From Acidovorax sp. CCYZU-2555 (lineage in GTDB: Bacteria > Pseudomonadota > Gammaproteobacteria > Burkholderiales > Burkholderiaceae_C), in contig NZ_JAHCDD010000045.1 of NCBI RefSeq assembly GCF_018413525.1, forward strand, positions 1-46,950: a DNA stretch of 46,950 nucleotides, written 5' to 3'. The notes below the pieces were generated by a model. The model searched no databases. It was not told the DNA's origin and saw only the letters and a list, made by a program, of their open reading frames with translations. Shown piece by piece: positions 35,625 through 43,242 of the stretch. Made by a program: the position numbers and the translations under genes. The first letter of the stretch is position 1. Each line of letters starts with the position of its first letter.

Positions 35625-36431
35625 ATGGATTGCGTTGTCATCACCAACCCCTGGGAACACCTGCGCCGCCACACGCCGGCGCGCATCGCGCTGGGCCGCA
35701 GCGGCATCAGCATTCCCACCGCGCAGCAGCTGGCCTTTCAGCTGGCCCATGCCCAGGCACGCGATGCCGTGCACCGCCCGCTCGACATGCGCGCCACGGC
35801 CGATGCCATCGAAGCGCTGGGCGTGCCCACGCTCAGCGCGCACAGCGCGGCGCCCGACCGGGCCAGCTATCTGCAACGCCCCGACTGGGGCCGGCAACTC
35901 GATGACGCGTCGGCCCAGGCGCTCGCGGCCATGCCTGGCGCGCAGGCGCCCGACCTGGCCATCGTCGTCGCCGACGGTCTTTCGGCGCTGGCGATAGAGC
36001 GGCATGCGGCGCCGTTTCTCGCGGCCTTGCTCGCCGAGTTGCAGGCCGATGCGCGCGCCTGGCATATGACGCCCGCGGTGCTGGTAGAGCAGGGGCGCGT
36101 GGCCATTGGCGACGACATAGGCGAACGGCTGGGCGCGCGCATGGTGATGGTGCTGATAGGCGAGCGGCCCGGCCTGAGTTCGCCCGACAGTATGGGCATC
36201 TACCTGACCTGGGCGCCGCGGCGCGGGCGCAACGACGCCGAGCGCAATTGCATCTCGAATGTGCGGCCCGAAGGCCAGGACTACCCCGAAGCCGCGCGCC
36301 GCGCGGCCTGGCTGCTGCGCGCGGCGCGCGCCGGCGAGCGCACGGGCGTGGCGCTCAAGGACGAAAGCGCGCCGGTACTGCGGCTGGAGCACGACGACGC
36401 GCACGACTTCACTTTGACGCAAGCCCGTTAG
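35625..36431 (+). CDS. eutC: Ethanolamine ammonia-lyase small subunit
   Basis: The 268-residue product is EutC, which binds the corrin part of the cobalamin with EutB. Family segments include [60 protein letters not shown] and [11 protein letters not shown]. The start was placed at 35625 because GAGGAGG sits 5 nt upstream. An in-frame ATG at 35607 overlaps the eutB stop (ATGA) and would add six residues, and it is a real alternative. Either way it is coupled to eutB. Confidence 0.95.
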   Translation: MDCVVITNPWEHLRRHTPARIALGRSGISIPTAQQLAFQLAHAQARDAVHRPLDMRATADAIEALGVPTLSAHSAAPDRASYLQRPDWGRQLDDASAQALAAMPGAQAPDLAIVVADGLSALAIERHAAPFLAALLAELQADARAWHMTPAVLVEQGRVAIGDDIGERLGARMVMVLIGERPGLSSPDSMGIYLTWAPRRGRNDAERNCISNVRPEGQDYPEAARRAAWLLRAARAGERTGVALKDESAPVLRLEHDDAHDFTLTQAR

Positions 36432-36478
36432 AGCAAGTCTGCGACAGCCGCGTGACGAAGCCGCGGGGAGGGCGCCAG

Positions 36479-37390
36479 ATGCGCCATAATTTTCCCATGA
36501 CCATCCCTGACCCGGCGCAATCCGCCCAGGCGGCTTCCGGCCTGCCTGCTTCCGCCCCCGAACGCAGCGCGCGCTATCTGCGCGTGCTCTCCATTGCCGG
36601 CTCCGACAGCGGCGGTGGCGCGGGCATCCAAGCCGACCTCAAGACCTTCAGCGCGCTGGGCTGCTACGGCATGACGGCGATTGCCGCGATCACCGCGCAA
36701 AACACCTGCGGCGTGCGCGCCATCCATGCCGTGCCGGCCGATATTCTCAAGGCGCAGATCGATGCCGTGGTGCAGGACATAGGTGTCGACGCCGTCAAGA
36801 TCGGCATGCTCGCCACGCCCGAAACGGTGCGCGTGGTGGCCAACGCCATACGCGAATACCAGTTGCCGCATGTGGTGCTGGACCCCGTGATGGTGGCCAC
36901 CAGCGGCGATCGTTTGGTGGCCGCGGAAACCGCCGATGCGCTGGTGAGCGAACTGTTCCCGCTGGTCGAGCTGATCACGCCCAATCTTGATGAAGCCGGC
37001 TGGCTGCTGGGCCACGCCATAGACGGCATCGAGGCGCTGGACGCTTCGGCGCGCCAATTGCTCGCGCTGGGCGCGCCGGCCGTGCTGCTCAAGGGCGGAC
37101 ATCTGCCCGGTGACTGGGTGGTCGACCTGCTGGTCGACGCGCATGGCGTGGGCCACAGGCTCGAATCGGCGCGCATCGTGACCCACAACGGCCACGGTAC
37201 GGGCTGCACGCTGTCGTCGGCGATCGCCGCCGAACTGGCCTCGGGCGCGGCCCTGCCCGAAGCCGTCGCGCGCGCGCGCAACTACATTCTGGGCGCGATC
37301 GCCGCGGGCGCCGACGTGCGCACCGGCAGCGGCCATGGTCCCTTGAACCATGGCTATGCGCCGCTGGCGCAGAAAATCGTGCGCGGCTGA
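36479..37390 (+). CDS. thiD: Hydroxymethylpyrimidine/phosphomethylpyrimidine kinase
   Basis: The 303-residue product is ThiD, phosphorylating HMP and HMP-P to HMP-PP for thiamine synthesis. Ribokinase-like motifs are clear: SIAGSDSGGGAGIQADLKTF near residue 38, VVLDPVMVATSGD, LITPNLDEAGWLLG and the anion-hole motif THNGHGTGCTLSSAIAAEL. GGGGAGG 7 nt upstream supports the ATG at 36479; an alternative ATG lies at 36497. The gene is 47 nt after eutC but functionally separate, and it is 10 kb away from the thiOSGE operon. No riboswitch was seen before it. Confidence 0.95.
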   Translation: MRHNFPMTIPDPAQSAQAASGLPASAPERSARYLRVLSIAGSDSGGGAGIQADLKTFSALGCYGMTAIAAITAQNTCGVRAIHAVPADILKAQIDAVVQDIGVDAVKIGMLATPETVRVVANAIREYQLPHVVLDPVMVATSGDRLVAAETADALVSELFPLVELITPNLDEAGWLLGHAIDGIEALDASARQLLALGAPAVLLKGGHLPGDWVVDLLVDAHGVGHRLESARIVTHNGHGTGCTLSSAIAAELASGAALPEAVARARNYILGAIAAGADVRTGSGHGPLNHGYAPLAQKIVRG

Positions 37391-37395
37391 AACGG

Positions 37396-37525
37396 CGCTC
37401 TTGGAGCGGCTGACACGGCCCAGCAAATCGAAGATTTGCGGTTGAGGTTAGGCGCGGTGCCGCAGACAGTGCGCGTAGCACGGCAAGGCAACGCAACGAC
37501 GCCTCAAGGGTTGTGTCAGACGCTC
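37396..37525. repeat. Inverted-repeat extragenic element between thiD and the SH3 gene
   Basis: The convergent gap is filled by nested fold-backs. AGCGGCTGACAC (37405-37416) pairs with GTGTCAGACGCT (37513-37524) with one mismatch. Inside is a perfect 7-bp hairpin GCAAATC-GAA-GATTTGC (37423-37439), and TTGAGG can pair with CCTCAA further in. The GTGCCGCAGACAGTGCG...CACGGCAAGGCAACGCAACGA core resembles an extragenic repeat family I associate with Comamonas-like genomes (from memory). It may also act as a bidirectional terminator. Confidence 0.6.
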
Positions 37526-37990
37526 TTACCAGCCCCAGCCCAGGCTTTTGGCAATCCAGCCCTGCTGTCCGTTTTCTCGTCGTACCTGGGCCCAGCGCCC
37601 CGATTTCTTGAGCGTGCGCACCACTTCGTGCTGCTCCAGCGTGGCGACGCGCTTGAATTTCGTGCCCGGGCCCGTACGCATGTTCGCGGTGGGGGCGGTG
37701 ATGACCATGTGCGGCGTCTTGGCCGTCAGCGGCGCATGCACCCAGCCCAGGCTGGACTCGAAGTCGCGCACCTTGAGCCACTTGCCCTGGCGTTGCGTGA
37801 CCTGCAGCGGATAGCCGCGACCCAGCTCCCACAAGGTGTCAGAGCGGGTGTTCGGTTTTTCGCGCACGTTCACCGTGGAGCCCTTGATGCTGACGAATTC
37901 GGCGGCGCTGGCCATGGAGGGCGCAAGCGCGCCCAGTGCCAGGCTGGCAGCGGCAATGAAATGCGAGAAACGGCGGGTCAAAGACAGCAC
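37526..37990 (-). CDS. Exported protein with two SH3-like domains
   Basis: The 154-residue product has a signal peptide (RRFSHFIAAASLALGALAPSMASAAE, cleavage after ASA or SAA) and two bacterial SH3 (SH3_3/SH3b) repeats. These are VNVREKPNTRSDTLWELGRGYPLQV (near 40-65) and ANMRTGPGTKFKRVATLEQHEVVRT (near 100-125). Such domains bind peptidoglycan or peptides in the periplasm. A GTG start at 37990 was chosen because AAGGAG lies 8 nt upstream and a clean signal peptide follows; the frame is open further upstream but that part has no signal-peptide character. Function is unknown. Confidence 0.85.
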   Translation of the reverse strand: MLSLTRRFSHFIAAASLALGALAPSMASAAEFVSIKGSTVNVREKPNTRSDTLWELGRGYPLQVTQRQGKWLKVRDFESSLGWVHAPLTAKTPHMVITAPTANMRTGPGTKFKRVATLEQHEVVRTLKKSGRWAQVRRENGQQGWIAKSLGWGW

Positions 37991-38408
37991 GGAAGCGGCT
38001 CCTTGGGATAGGTCAGAGGGTGGAAAAAGCCTGTCTGAGTCGGTGCGCAAGAGCGAAGTTCCGGAAAACTTCAAAAAAGTGAGCTAGAAACCATTGATGG
38101 CAATGAAATGTTTAACAAATTTCGGGTGTTAAACCATTGCTCATATGAACTTTACGCTATCAAATTTGAAGTAAAAAAGGGCAGCCGCGTGTGCAACGGT
38201 GCCGGCAAATGACGCGTCAGCTGTTGCTGACTGCACACTGCGCCGCGAAATTTGCCTGGCGCTGCGGATCATGCGGCGGACAGAACGCGCTGGAAGCGCT
38301 TGAATAGATGCGAAAAACGCCTGGCGGACTTACTGTCAGACATGTCTCTTACGTTATCTACAGCGGTTGCGCAGCGCGCGCGCCACGCGCATCTCCTGAA
38401 AATAGGGA
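37991..38408. other. AT-rich structured intergenic region
   Basis: About 420 nt without a convincing gene lie here. It contains a long imperfect inverted repeat at 38100-38140 (GCAATG-GTTTAACA paired with TGTTAAAC-CATTGC around AATTTCGGG). It also has the palindrome TCAAATTTGA (38160-38169) and a nested fold-back at 38189-38238 (GTGTGCA...TGCACAC enclosing GTCAGC-TGTT-GCTGAC). A 24-codon ORF at 38343-38269 (minus) was judged too weak to call. The region is likely regulatory for the SH3 gene or encodes a small RNA. Confidence 0.45.
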
Positions 38409-38555
38409 TCAGTCCGCTTCACGTTCCGGCCGCGGGTCGCGTATGGGCGGCGCCGTGGTCGGGCTGGGCGGTGGATCGCCTATGGGTGTTTCCCCGGGAA
38501 GTTCGGGGGGCAAGGACGGGGGTGTGGGTGGATCAGTAGGTTGTGGGCGGTGCAT
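38409..38555 (-). CDS. Small proline-rich protein (48 aa), hypothetical
   Basis: An ORF of 48 codons starts at ATG 38555, with AAGGAAG 4 nt upstream. The product is about one-third proline (PTDPPTPPSLPPELPGETP...) with an Arg/Glu/Asp tail (RDPRPEREAD) and has no signal peptide. I do not recognise a family. Such short Pro-rich ORFs occur in beta-proteobacterial genomes, but the compositional bias alone could be chance in GC-rich DNA. The ribosome site and a plausible promoter-like AT-rich stretch upstream support it moderately. It is divergent from the TTG-start gene at 38762. Confidence 0.45.
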   Translation of the reverse strand: MHRPQPTDPPTPPSLPPELPGETPIGDPPPSPTTAPPIRDPRPEREAD

Positions 38556-38761
38556 GCAGCTTCCTTATTGCAGGATGAAAACGCAGGTTCAACATTGCAG
38601 ACAATGCTATGTATTTCGAAAAAAACAAGCAGTAATTGAAACCGTATGAAACTTACGCGTTCGTTACTCGACAGTGCTGCGGAATATCTGTTAGAAATAG
38701 CCCATTGACGACTATTCGTAACCAACTCGGACGAACTCGGCTTACATTCAAGGAGGTCAGC

Positions 38762-39205
38762 TTGTTTTACGAGTTTGAGCGTCGTGCAGTCGCTTTTCTC
38801 AAGCGCATTGAAAGCATGGCGCCTTGCACTTCCCGGCAGCAGGCTTATGACAGCCTGCTTGCGTACTGGCACGCGGTGGAGTCCAACTACCACGACGACC
38901 AGGCTTATCTGGACGGCTTGCTGCATACCCAGATGTCGGCGGAAAACAATTGGCATTGTCTCGACGGCAATCCCTGTTATTGGCAGAGCCCGAAAGCGCC
39001 GCAGTTGCGCATTTATATTCATGACGACGGCGCGATCGTGATTCAGCGACTGGGCGGCACGCGCGAAGACCGCATTCTGTTTGCGCTCAATTCTGCCCAA
39101 CCGGTTTTTCATCCGTCCAAACCCGAGTCGCAGGGCACGGGTTTCGCCAACGCCGTTCAAATCGCGGCGTCACCGTCGCCCGAGTCCTCTTTCTCCAAAA
39201 TATAG
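38762..39205 (+). CDS. Hypothetical protein, TTG start
   Basis: The 147-residue product is not recognised. It begins FYEFERRAVAFLKRIESMAP and contains an aromatic/histidine-rich middle (SNYHDDQAYLDGLL, NNWHCLDGNPCYW) and a beta-like segment (LRIYIHDDGAIVIQRLGG). It lacks a signal peptide. A TTG start at 38762 is chosen because a near-perfect Shine-Dalgarno AAGGAGG (38750-38756) is 5 nt upstream. The upstream in-frame ATG at 38636 has no ribosome site and would add residues of unlikely composition. GC content seems lower than in neighbouring genes, so it may be a lineage-specific acquisition. Confidence 0.7.
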   Translation: MFYEFERRAVAFLKRIESMAPCTSRQQAYDSLLAYWHAVESNYHDDQAYLDGLLHTQMSAENNWHCLDGNPCYWQSPKAPQLRIYIHDDGAIVIQRLGGTREDRILFALNSAQPVFHPSKPESQGTGFANAVQIAASPSPESSFSKI

Positions 39206-39228
39206 ATATTGCGTGGCTGGCGCTGCGG

Positions 39229-40017
39229 TCAGCGCTGTGGCTGATAGCGCTCGGCGGCATGCGCCTGTCTAATGTCCGACAGCAGTCCTTGGCGTGCACC
39301 GTCGAGCGCATCCCAGCGTACGGGCGCATGCAGCGGCGGAATGGTGACCAGTTCGCGGCGGTCAAAGCCGATCAAAGCCGCATCGACCAGTTCGCCGACT
39401 TCCATCACTTCGGGCAGGGCGTTGACGTCCATGCCTGAACGCTGCCAGATTTCGGTGCGCGTCGCCGCGGGCAGCACTGCCTGCACGTAGACGCCCTTGG
39501 ACGACAGTTCCACACTGAGGCCTTGTGACAGGAACAGCACAAAGGCCTTGGTCGCGCCGTAGATCGACATGCCGAACTCGGGCGCGAAACCCACGACCGA
39601 GCCGATGTTGACGATCGCGCCCGTGCCTGCCTGCGCAAAACGCGGCGCGACCGCTGCCGCCAGGCGCGCCGGCGCCGTGGTGTTGAGCGCGATCAGGCGT
39701 TCGATGCCGTCGCCGGTCTGCTGCACAAAGCTGCCCGTCTGGGCCATTCCCGCGTTGTTGATGAGGATGCCTATGCGCGCGTCATCGCGCAGCCGCGCCT
39801 CGACCACGGCCAGGTCGGCAGACTGGGTCAAGTCGGCTTGCAGCACGTCGACTTTCACGCCGTTTTCCTCCTGCAGGCGCTGTGCGAGCGCATCGAGCCT
39901 GGCCTTGTCGCGCGCGACCAGCACCAGGTCGTGGCCCCGGCGGGCAAAGCGTTCGGCGTAGGTGGCACCTATGCCGCTGGAGGCGCCGGTGATCAGCACG
40001 GTGGGGGAGGTGGTCAT
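39229..40017 (-). CDS. SDR family NAD(P)-dependent oxidoreductase
   Basis: The 262-residue product is a classical short-chain dehydrogenase. It has the cofactor motif TGASSGIG (about 10-17), the NNAG motif, IVNIGSVVG with the catalytic Ser, and YGATKA with the catalytic Tyr-Lys pair. AAGGAAG lies before the ATG. It is divergent from an MFS gene with a 27-bp palindrome between them, so both may answer to the same regulator. The substrate is unknown. Confidence 0.94.
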   Translation of the reverse strand: MTTSPTVLITGASSGIGATYAERFARRGHDLVLVARDKARLDALAQRLQEENGVKVDVLQADLTQSADLAVVEARLRDDARIGILINNAGMAQTGSFVQQTGDGIERLIALNTTAPARLAAAVAPRFAQAGTGAIVNIGSVVGFAPEFGMSIYGATKAFVLFLSQGLSVELSSKGVYVQAVLPAATRTEIWQRSGMDVNALPEVMEVGELVDAALIGFDRRELVTIPPLHAPVRWDALDGARQGLLSDIRQAHAAERYQPQR

Positions 40018-40071
40018 GGTGGCTTCCTTGAAAAAACAGGTGGATGGACATCCGTCTTTGCTGTGATATAT

Positions 40072-40098
40072 TTGCAGCTACAACAGTTGTATATGCAA
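40072..40098. promoter_or_regulatory. 27-bp palindromic operator between SDR and MFS genes
   Basis: TTGCA..TACAAC-A-GTTGTA..TGCAA is symmetric around base 40085 with only two mismatched pairs. It lies 55 nt upstream of the SDR start and 25 nt upstream of the MFS start, and overlaps the AT-rich promoter zone. Size and symmetry fit a MarR- or TetR-type operator. No such regulator gene is adjacent. Confidence 0.65.
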
Positions 40099-40122
40099 TC
40101 ATATGCGAAAACGGAGCCTCCA

Positions 40123-41391
40123 ATGCAAGTCACGCCGAATTCCAGATCTCGCCCAGCGGGCGATGCCGCGCCCGTCAAGGTGTCTTACGCCCTGTGGCTG
40201 GTGCTGCTCGCCGCGGCGGGCACGTTTGCGCTCACCATGGGCGTGCGCCAGACCATGGGCCTGTACCTGTCGTCGGTGAATACCTCCACGGGCCTGGGCA
40301 TTGCCAACATCAGCCTGGCGTTTGCGTTCGGCCAGCTCTGGTGGGGCCTGACCCAGCCTTTTGCGGGCGCGATTGCCGACCGCGTGGGCACGGCGCGCGT
40401 GTTGATTGCGGGCGTGGTGCTGATTGCGATCGGCACGGTGATCACGCCGTTCATGACAACCACCTGGGGGCTGATCCTGGCCATAGGCGTGCTGGCCGCG
40501 GGCGGCGCGGGCATGGCCGGGCCGTCGGTGCTGATGGCCGCGAGCACGCGCATGGTGCCGGCCGCCCAGCGTGGCCTGGCCACGGGCATCGTCAACGCGG
40601 GCGGATCGTTCGGCCAGTTCGCGCTGGCGCCGGTGGCGATGGGCCTGACCGCTTCGCTGGGCTGGATGGCCTCGATGCAGTGGCTGGGCGTGCTGGTCTT
40701 GCTCGCGCTGCCGGCCGCATGGATTCTCAAAGGCAATTCGAACGCCATCGCCGCGGCCGCCGCAAGCGCCTCGGGCGCGGCGGTGCTCACGGCCCGCCAG
40801 GCGCTGGCGCGTGCCGTCGCCACGCCCAGCTACGGCCTGCTCGCCGCGGGCTTCATGGTCTGCGGCTTCCATATCGCGTTTCTCGCCACCCATCTGCCGG
40901 GCGTGATCGAGAGCTGCGGCATGCCGCCGGCGATCGCGGGCTGGGCGCTGGCCTTGATCGGCCTGTTCAATATCGTGGGCAGCCTGGGCATGGGCTGGGC
41001 GGTGGGGCGCTGGCGCATGAAGAGCCTGTTGTCGCTGCTCTATGCGACGCGTGGCCTGGCCGTGCTGGCCTTTGTGCTGGCCCCCAAGACGCCGGCGGTG
41101 GTGCTGGTCTTCGCGGCCGTGATGGGCGTGACGTTCCTGTCGACGGTGCCGCCGACGGCGGGATTGGTTGCGAAGATGTTCGGGCCGGCGAACATGGCCA
41201 TGCTGTTTGGCGTGTTGATGCTGGCCCACCAGATCGGCGGCTTCTTCGGCGCGTTCCTGGGCGGCCAGGTGTTCCAGGTTACGGGCAGCTATGACTGGGT
41301 CTGGTACATCGACATTGCGCTGGCCGCGGGCGCGGCGCTGATCCATCTGCCGATCCGCGAGGCCAGGCCGGCGCGGCTCGCTGCGGCTTGA
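40123..41391 (+). CDS. MFS transporter
   Basis: The 422-residue product is a 12-TM major facilitator. TM1 begins near residue 22 (YALWLVLLAAAGTFALTMGVRQTMGLYLSSV), the loop 2-3 motif reads GAIADRVGTARV, and TM7 begins near ATPSYGLLAAGFMVCGFHIAF. The family resembles oxalate/formate-type or CynX-like permeases, but the substrate is not assignable. GGAG 6 nt upstream supports the ATG at 40123. It is divergent from the SDR gene and is followed by a strong terminator. Confidence 0.94.
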   Translation: MQVTPNSRSRPAGDAAPVKVSYALWLVLLAAAGTFALTMGVRQTMGLYLSSVNTSTGLGIANISLAFAFGQLWWGLTQPFAGAIADRVGTARVLIAGVVLIAIGTVITPFMTTTWGLILAIGVLAAGGAGMAGPSVLMAASTRMVPAAQRGLATGIVNAGGSFGQFALAPVAMGLTASLGWMASMQWLGVLVLLALPAAWILKGNSNAIAAAAASASGAAVLTARQALARAVATPSYGLLAAGFMVCGFHIAFLATHLPGVIESCGMPPAIAGWALALIGLFNIVGSLGMGWAVGRWRMKSLLSLLYATRGLAVLAFVLAPKTPAVVLVFAAVMGVTFLSTVPPTAGLVAKMFGPANMAMLFGVLMLAHQIGGFFGAFLGGQVFQVTGSYDWVWYIDIALAAGAALIHLPIREARPARLAAA

Positions 41392-41412
41392 ACCCCATCG
41401 AACTGCAGACAC

Positions 41413-41440
41413 AAAAAAAGCGGCCTGGGCCGCTTTTTTT
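41413..41440. terminator. Bidirectional terminator between MFS and parvulin genes
   Basis: A7-GCGGCC-TG-GGCCGC-T7 forms a perfect hairpin flanked by A and T runs, 21 nt after the MFS stop and 28 nt after the minus-strand parvulin stop. It can terminate both convergent genes. Confidence 0.95.
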
Positions 41441-41468
41441 GGATTCAACGCATGGGCGTTGGCCGTGT

Positions 41469-42254
41469 TTATTCGACCTTGGCCTTGGCGCGCAGGCTTT
41501 CCTGGAACTGGATCAGCTTTTGCTGTTCCAGTTGCTGGGCGACCTGGGGCTTGACGTCTTCGAGCTTGGGCAGTTCGGCCTGGCGCGTGTCGTCGAGGCG
41601 GATCACGTGGTAGCCAAACTGGCTCTTGACCGGAGTCTGGGTGTAGCTGCCTTTTTGCAGCTTGATCATGGCTTCGGTGAACTCTGGCACGTAGCTGTTG
41701 GCATTGGCCCAGTCCAGATCGCCGCCGCGTGCGCCCGATCCCGGATCCTTGGATTGCTTCTTGGCGATCTCGGCGAAGTTGCCACCCTTCTTCAGCGAGG
41801 CGATGATGGCCTTGGCTTCGTTTTCGGTGGGCACCAGGATGTGGCTCGCGCGGTATTCCTGGCCTTGGTTGGCGGCGACGAACTTGTCGTACTCAGCCTT
41901 GATTTCGGCGTCGGTGACGGCGTTCTTCTTCTTGAAGTCTTCGAACAGTTCGCGGATCAGCACGGTCTGGCGAGCGAGTTCCATTTGCGACTTGTATTCA
42001 GGCGAGGCTTCCAGGCCCAAACGGCTGGCTTCCTGCATGAAGACTTCGCGGGCGATGACTTCTTCCTTGATCTGGCCTTCGATCTCGGGGGAGATGGGAC
42101 GGCCGGAGCGCTCGATCTGCTGCTTGAGGAGTTCAACGCGTTCCTTGGGAACGGGTTTGCCATTGACGATGGCCAGATTTTGCGCGGAAGCGCCCAGGGC
42201 AACACCACCCAACACGGCAGCCGTCACCAGGCTGGACAAGAACTGTTTATTCAT
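41469..42254 (-). CDS. Periplasmic peptidyl-prolyl isomerase (parvulin/PpiC domain)
   Basis: The 261-residue product is a SurA/PrsA-like foldase: signal peptide (MNKQFLSSLVTAAVLGGVALGASA), an N-terminal helical chaperone segment (about 25-130), and a rotamase domain (about 135-225) with YRASHILVPTENEAKAI, GDLDWANANSYVPEF and FGYHVIRLDD. The ATG at 42254 was chosen because the signal peptide begins there. It catalyses proline isomerisation of exported proteins. bolA is 73 nt upstream on the same strand. Confidence 0.94.
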   Translation of the reverse strand: MNKQFLSSLVTAAVLGGVALGASAQNLAIVNGKPVPKERVELLKQQIERSGRPISPEIEGQIKEEVIAREVFMQEASRLGLEASPEYKSQMELARQTVLIRELFEDFKKKNAVTDAEIKAEYDKFVAANQGQEYRASHILVPTENEAKAIIASLKKGGNFAEIAKKQSKDPGSGARGGDLDWANANSYVPEFTEAMIKLQKGSYTQTPVKSQFGYHVIRLDDTRQAELPKLEDVKPQVAQQLEQQKLIQFQESLRAKAKVE

Positions 42255-42327
42255 GCGAAATTCCGAAAGAAAAAAGAGGTACGTTTTAGTGTTCAACGTT
42301 GCCATGCCTCAAGAGGCATGCATGTAG

Positions 42328-42600
42328 TCAAAGCACTTCAATGGCGATGGCATGAACACCCTGGTCAATGAAGTCTTGCAGCGCATCATACACAAGGCGA
42401 TGGCGTGCCACGCGCGAATGGGCGGCAAATCCGGGGGCCGCAATGCGCACCCGAAAATGGGTGCCGAAGCCGGTGTCGTTGGCGCCCACATGGCCTGCAT
42501 GCTGGGCGCTTTCATCGATGACTTCGAGCTGCGTGGGCGCAAGCCGCGCGCGCAGCGCGGCTTCCATGGCGCTGGCGCTGATTTCGGGCAGGGCGCTCAT
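42328..42600 (-). CDS. bolA: BolA family protein
   Basis: The 90-residue product has the BolA fold: [49 protein letters not shown] and the C-terminal HAIAIEVL. BolA proteins act with monothiol glutaredoxins in iron-sulfur cluster trafficking and in some bacteria bind DNA. The ATG at 42600 overlaps the yciB stop by 4 nt, so bolA is translationally coupled to yciB, an arrangement common in beta-proteobacteria. Confidence 0.95.
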   Translation of the reverse strand: MSALPEISASAMEAALRARLAPTQLEVIDESAQHAGHVGANDTGFGTHFRVRIAAPGFAAHSRVARHRLVYDALQDFIDQGVHAIAIEVL

Positions 42601-43160
42601 GGCAATTCCTTGGGCGCGGCGGCTTCGGCGCCGTCTTCCTTGAGGTAGCGGCTCAAGTACAGCGCCTGGGCGATCACGAACACCAGCATCAGGCCCATGC
42701 CGCCGAACAGCTTGAAGTTGACCCAGGTGTCGGTGTCGAAGTGAAAGGCGATCCACAGATTGAGCGCGCCCATCACGGCAAAGAACGCGGCCCAGGCCCA
42801 GTTGAGCTTGAGCCAGACGGGCTCGGGCAGCTGCAGCTGCGCGCCCATGACCGAGCGCAGCAGGTTCTTGCGGAAGATGAGCTGGCCCACCAGCAGCGCG
42901 CCGCCCATGAGCCAGTACAGCACCGTGGGCTTCCACTTGATGAAAGTTTCACTTTCGGCGAGCAACGTGGCGCCGCCGAACAGCACGATCACGCCCAGGC
43001 TGACCCATTGCATGGGCTCGACGCGGCCGTTGCGCACGCGCAGGTAGGCAATCTGCAGCACCGTCGCGGCGATCGCCACGGCGGTGGCCGTATAAATTCC
43101 CCAGACCTTGAAGGCCACAAAGAACAGGATGATGGGAAAGAAGTCGATCAGTAATTTCAT
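42597..43160 (-). CDS. yciB: Inner membrane septation protein A (YciB)
   Basis: The 187-residue product is YciB/IspA (intracellular septation protein A) with about five TM helices. Signature segments are the N-terminal [31 protein letters not shown] and [21 protein letters not shown]. It contributes to envelope synthesis and division. It is upstream of bolA with an ATGA overlap. The 82-nt gap from msrB holds GC-rich hairpins that may separate the two units. Confidence 0.95.
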   Translation of the reverse strand: MKLLIDFFPIILFFVAFKVWGIYTATAVAIAATVLQIAYLRVRNGRVEPMQWVSLGVIVLFGGATLLAESETFIKWKPTVLYWLMGGALLVGQLIFRKNLLRSVMGAQLQLPEPVWLKLNWAWAAFFAVMGALNLWIAFHFDTDTWVNFKLFGGMGLMLVFVIAQALYLSRYLKEDGAEAAAPKELP

Positions 43161-43192
43161 GGGGCTGTGGGGCCAGAGGGAGAAATGGCGGC

Positions 43193-43238
43193 GGCCGCTG
43201 GCGCAGCGGCCCGGGGGCAGGGGCCGCCATGGCGGCCC
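43193..43238. terminator. Two tandem GC-rich hairpins between msrB and yciB
   Basis: GGCCGCTG-GCG-CAGCGGCC (43193-43211) and the perfect 18-bp palindrome GGGCCGCCATGGCGGCCC (43221-43238) follow the msrB stop on the minus strand. No T-run follows, so they are not classical terminators, but they could stabilise the upstream mRNA or slow transcription before yciB. Confidence 0.4.
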
Positions 43239-43242
43239 GGGT

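Noticed and set aside
34210..36431. Ethanolamine-utilisation microcompartment locus
   Set aside because: Only eutB and eutC are present; no shell proteins, eutA, eutE, eutD or eutH-like genes are found in the window.
38252..38649. Plus-strand ORFs in the intergenic region (38252-38539 and 38308-38649)
   Set aside because: They lack ribosome sites and overlap the better-supported small minus-strand ORF; composition is not protein-like.
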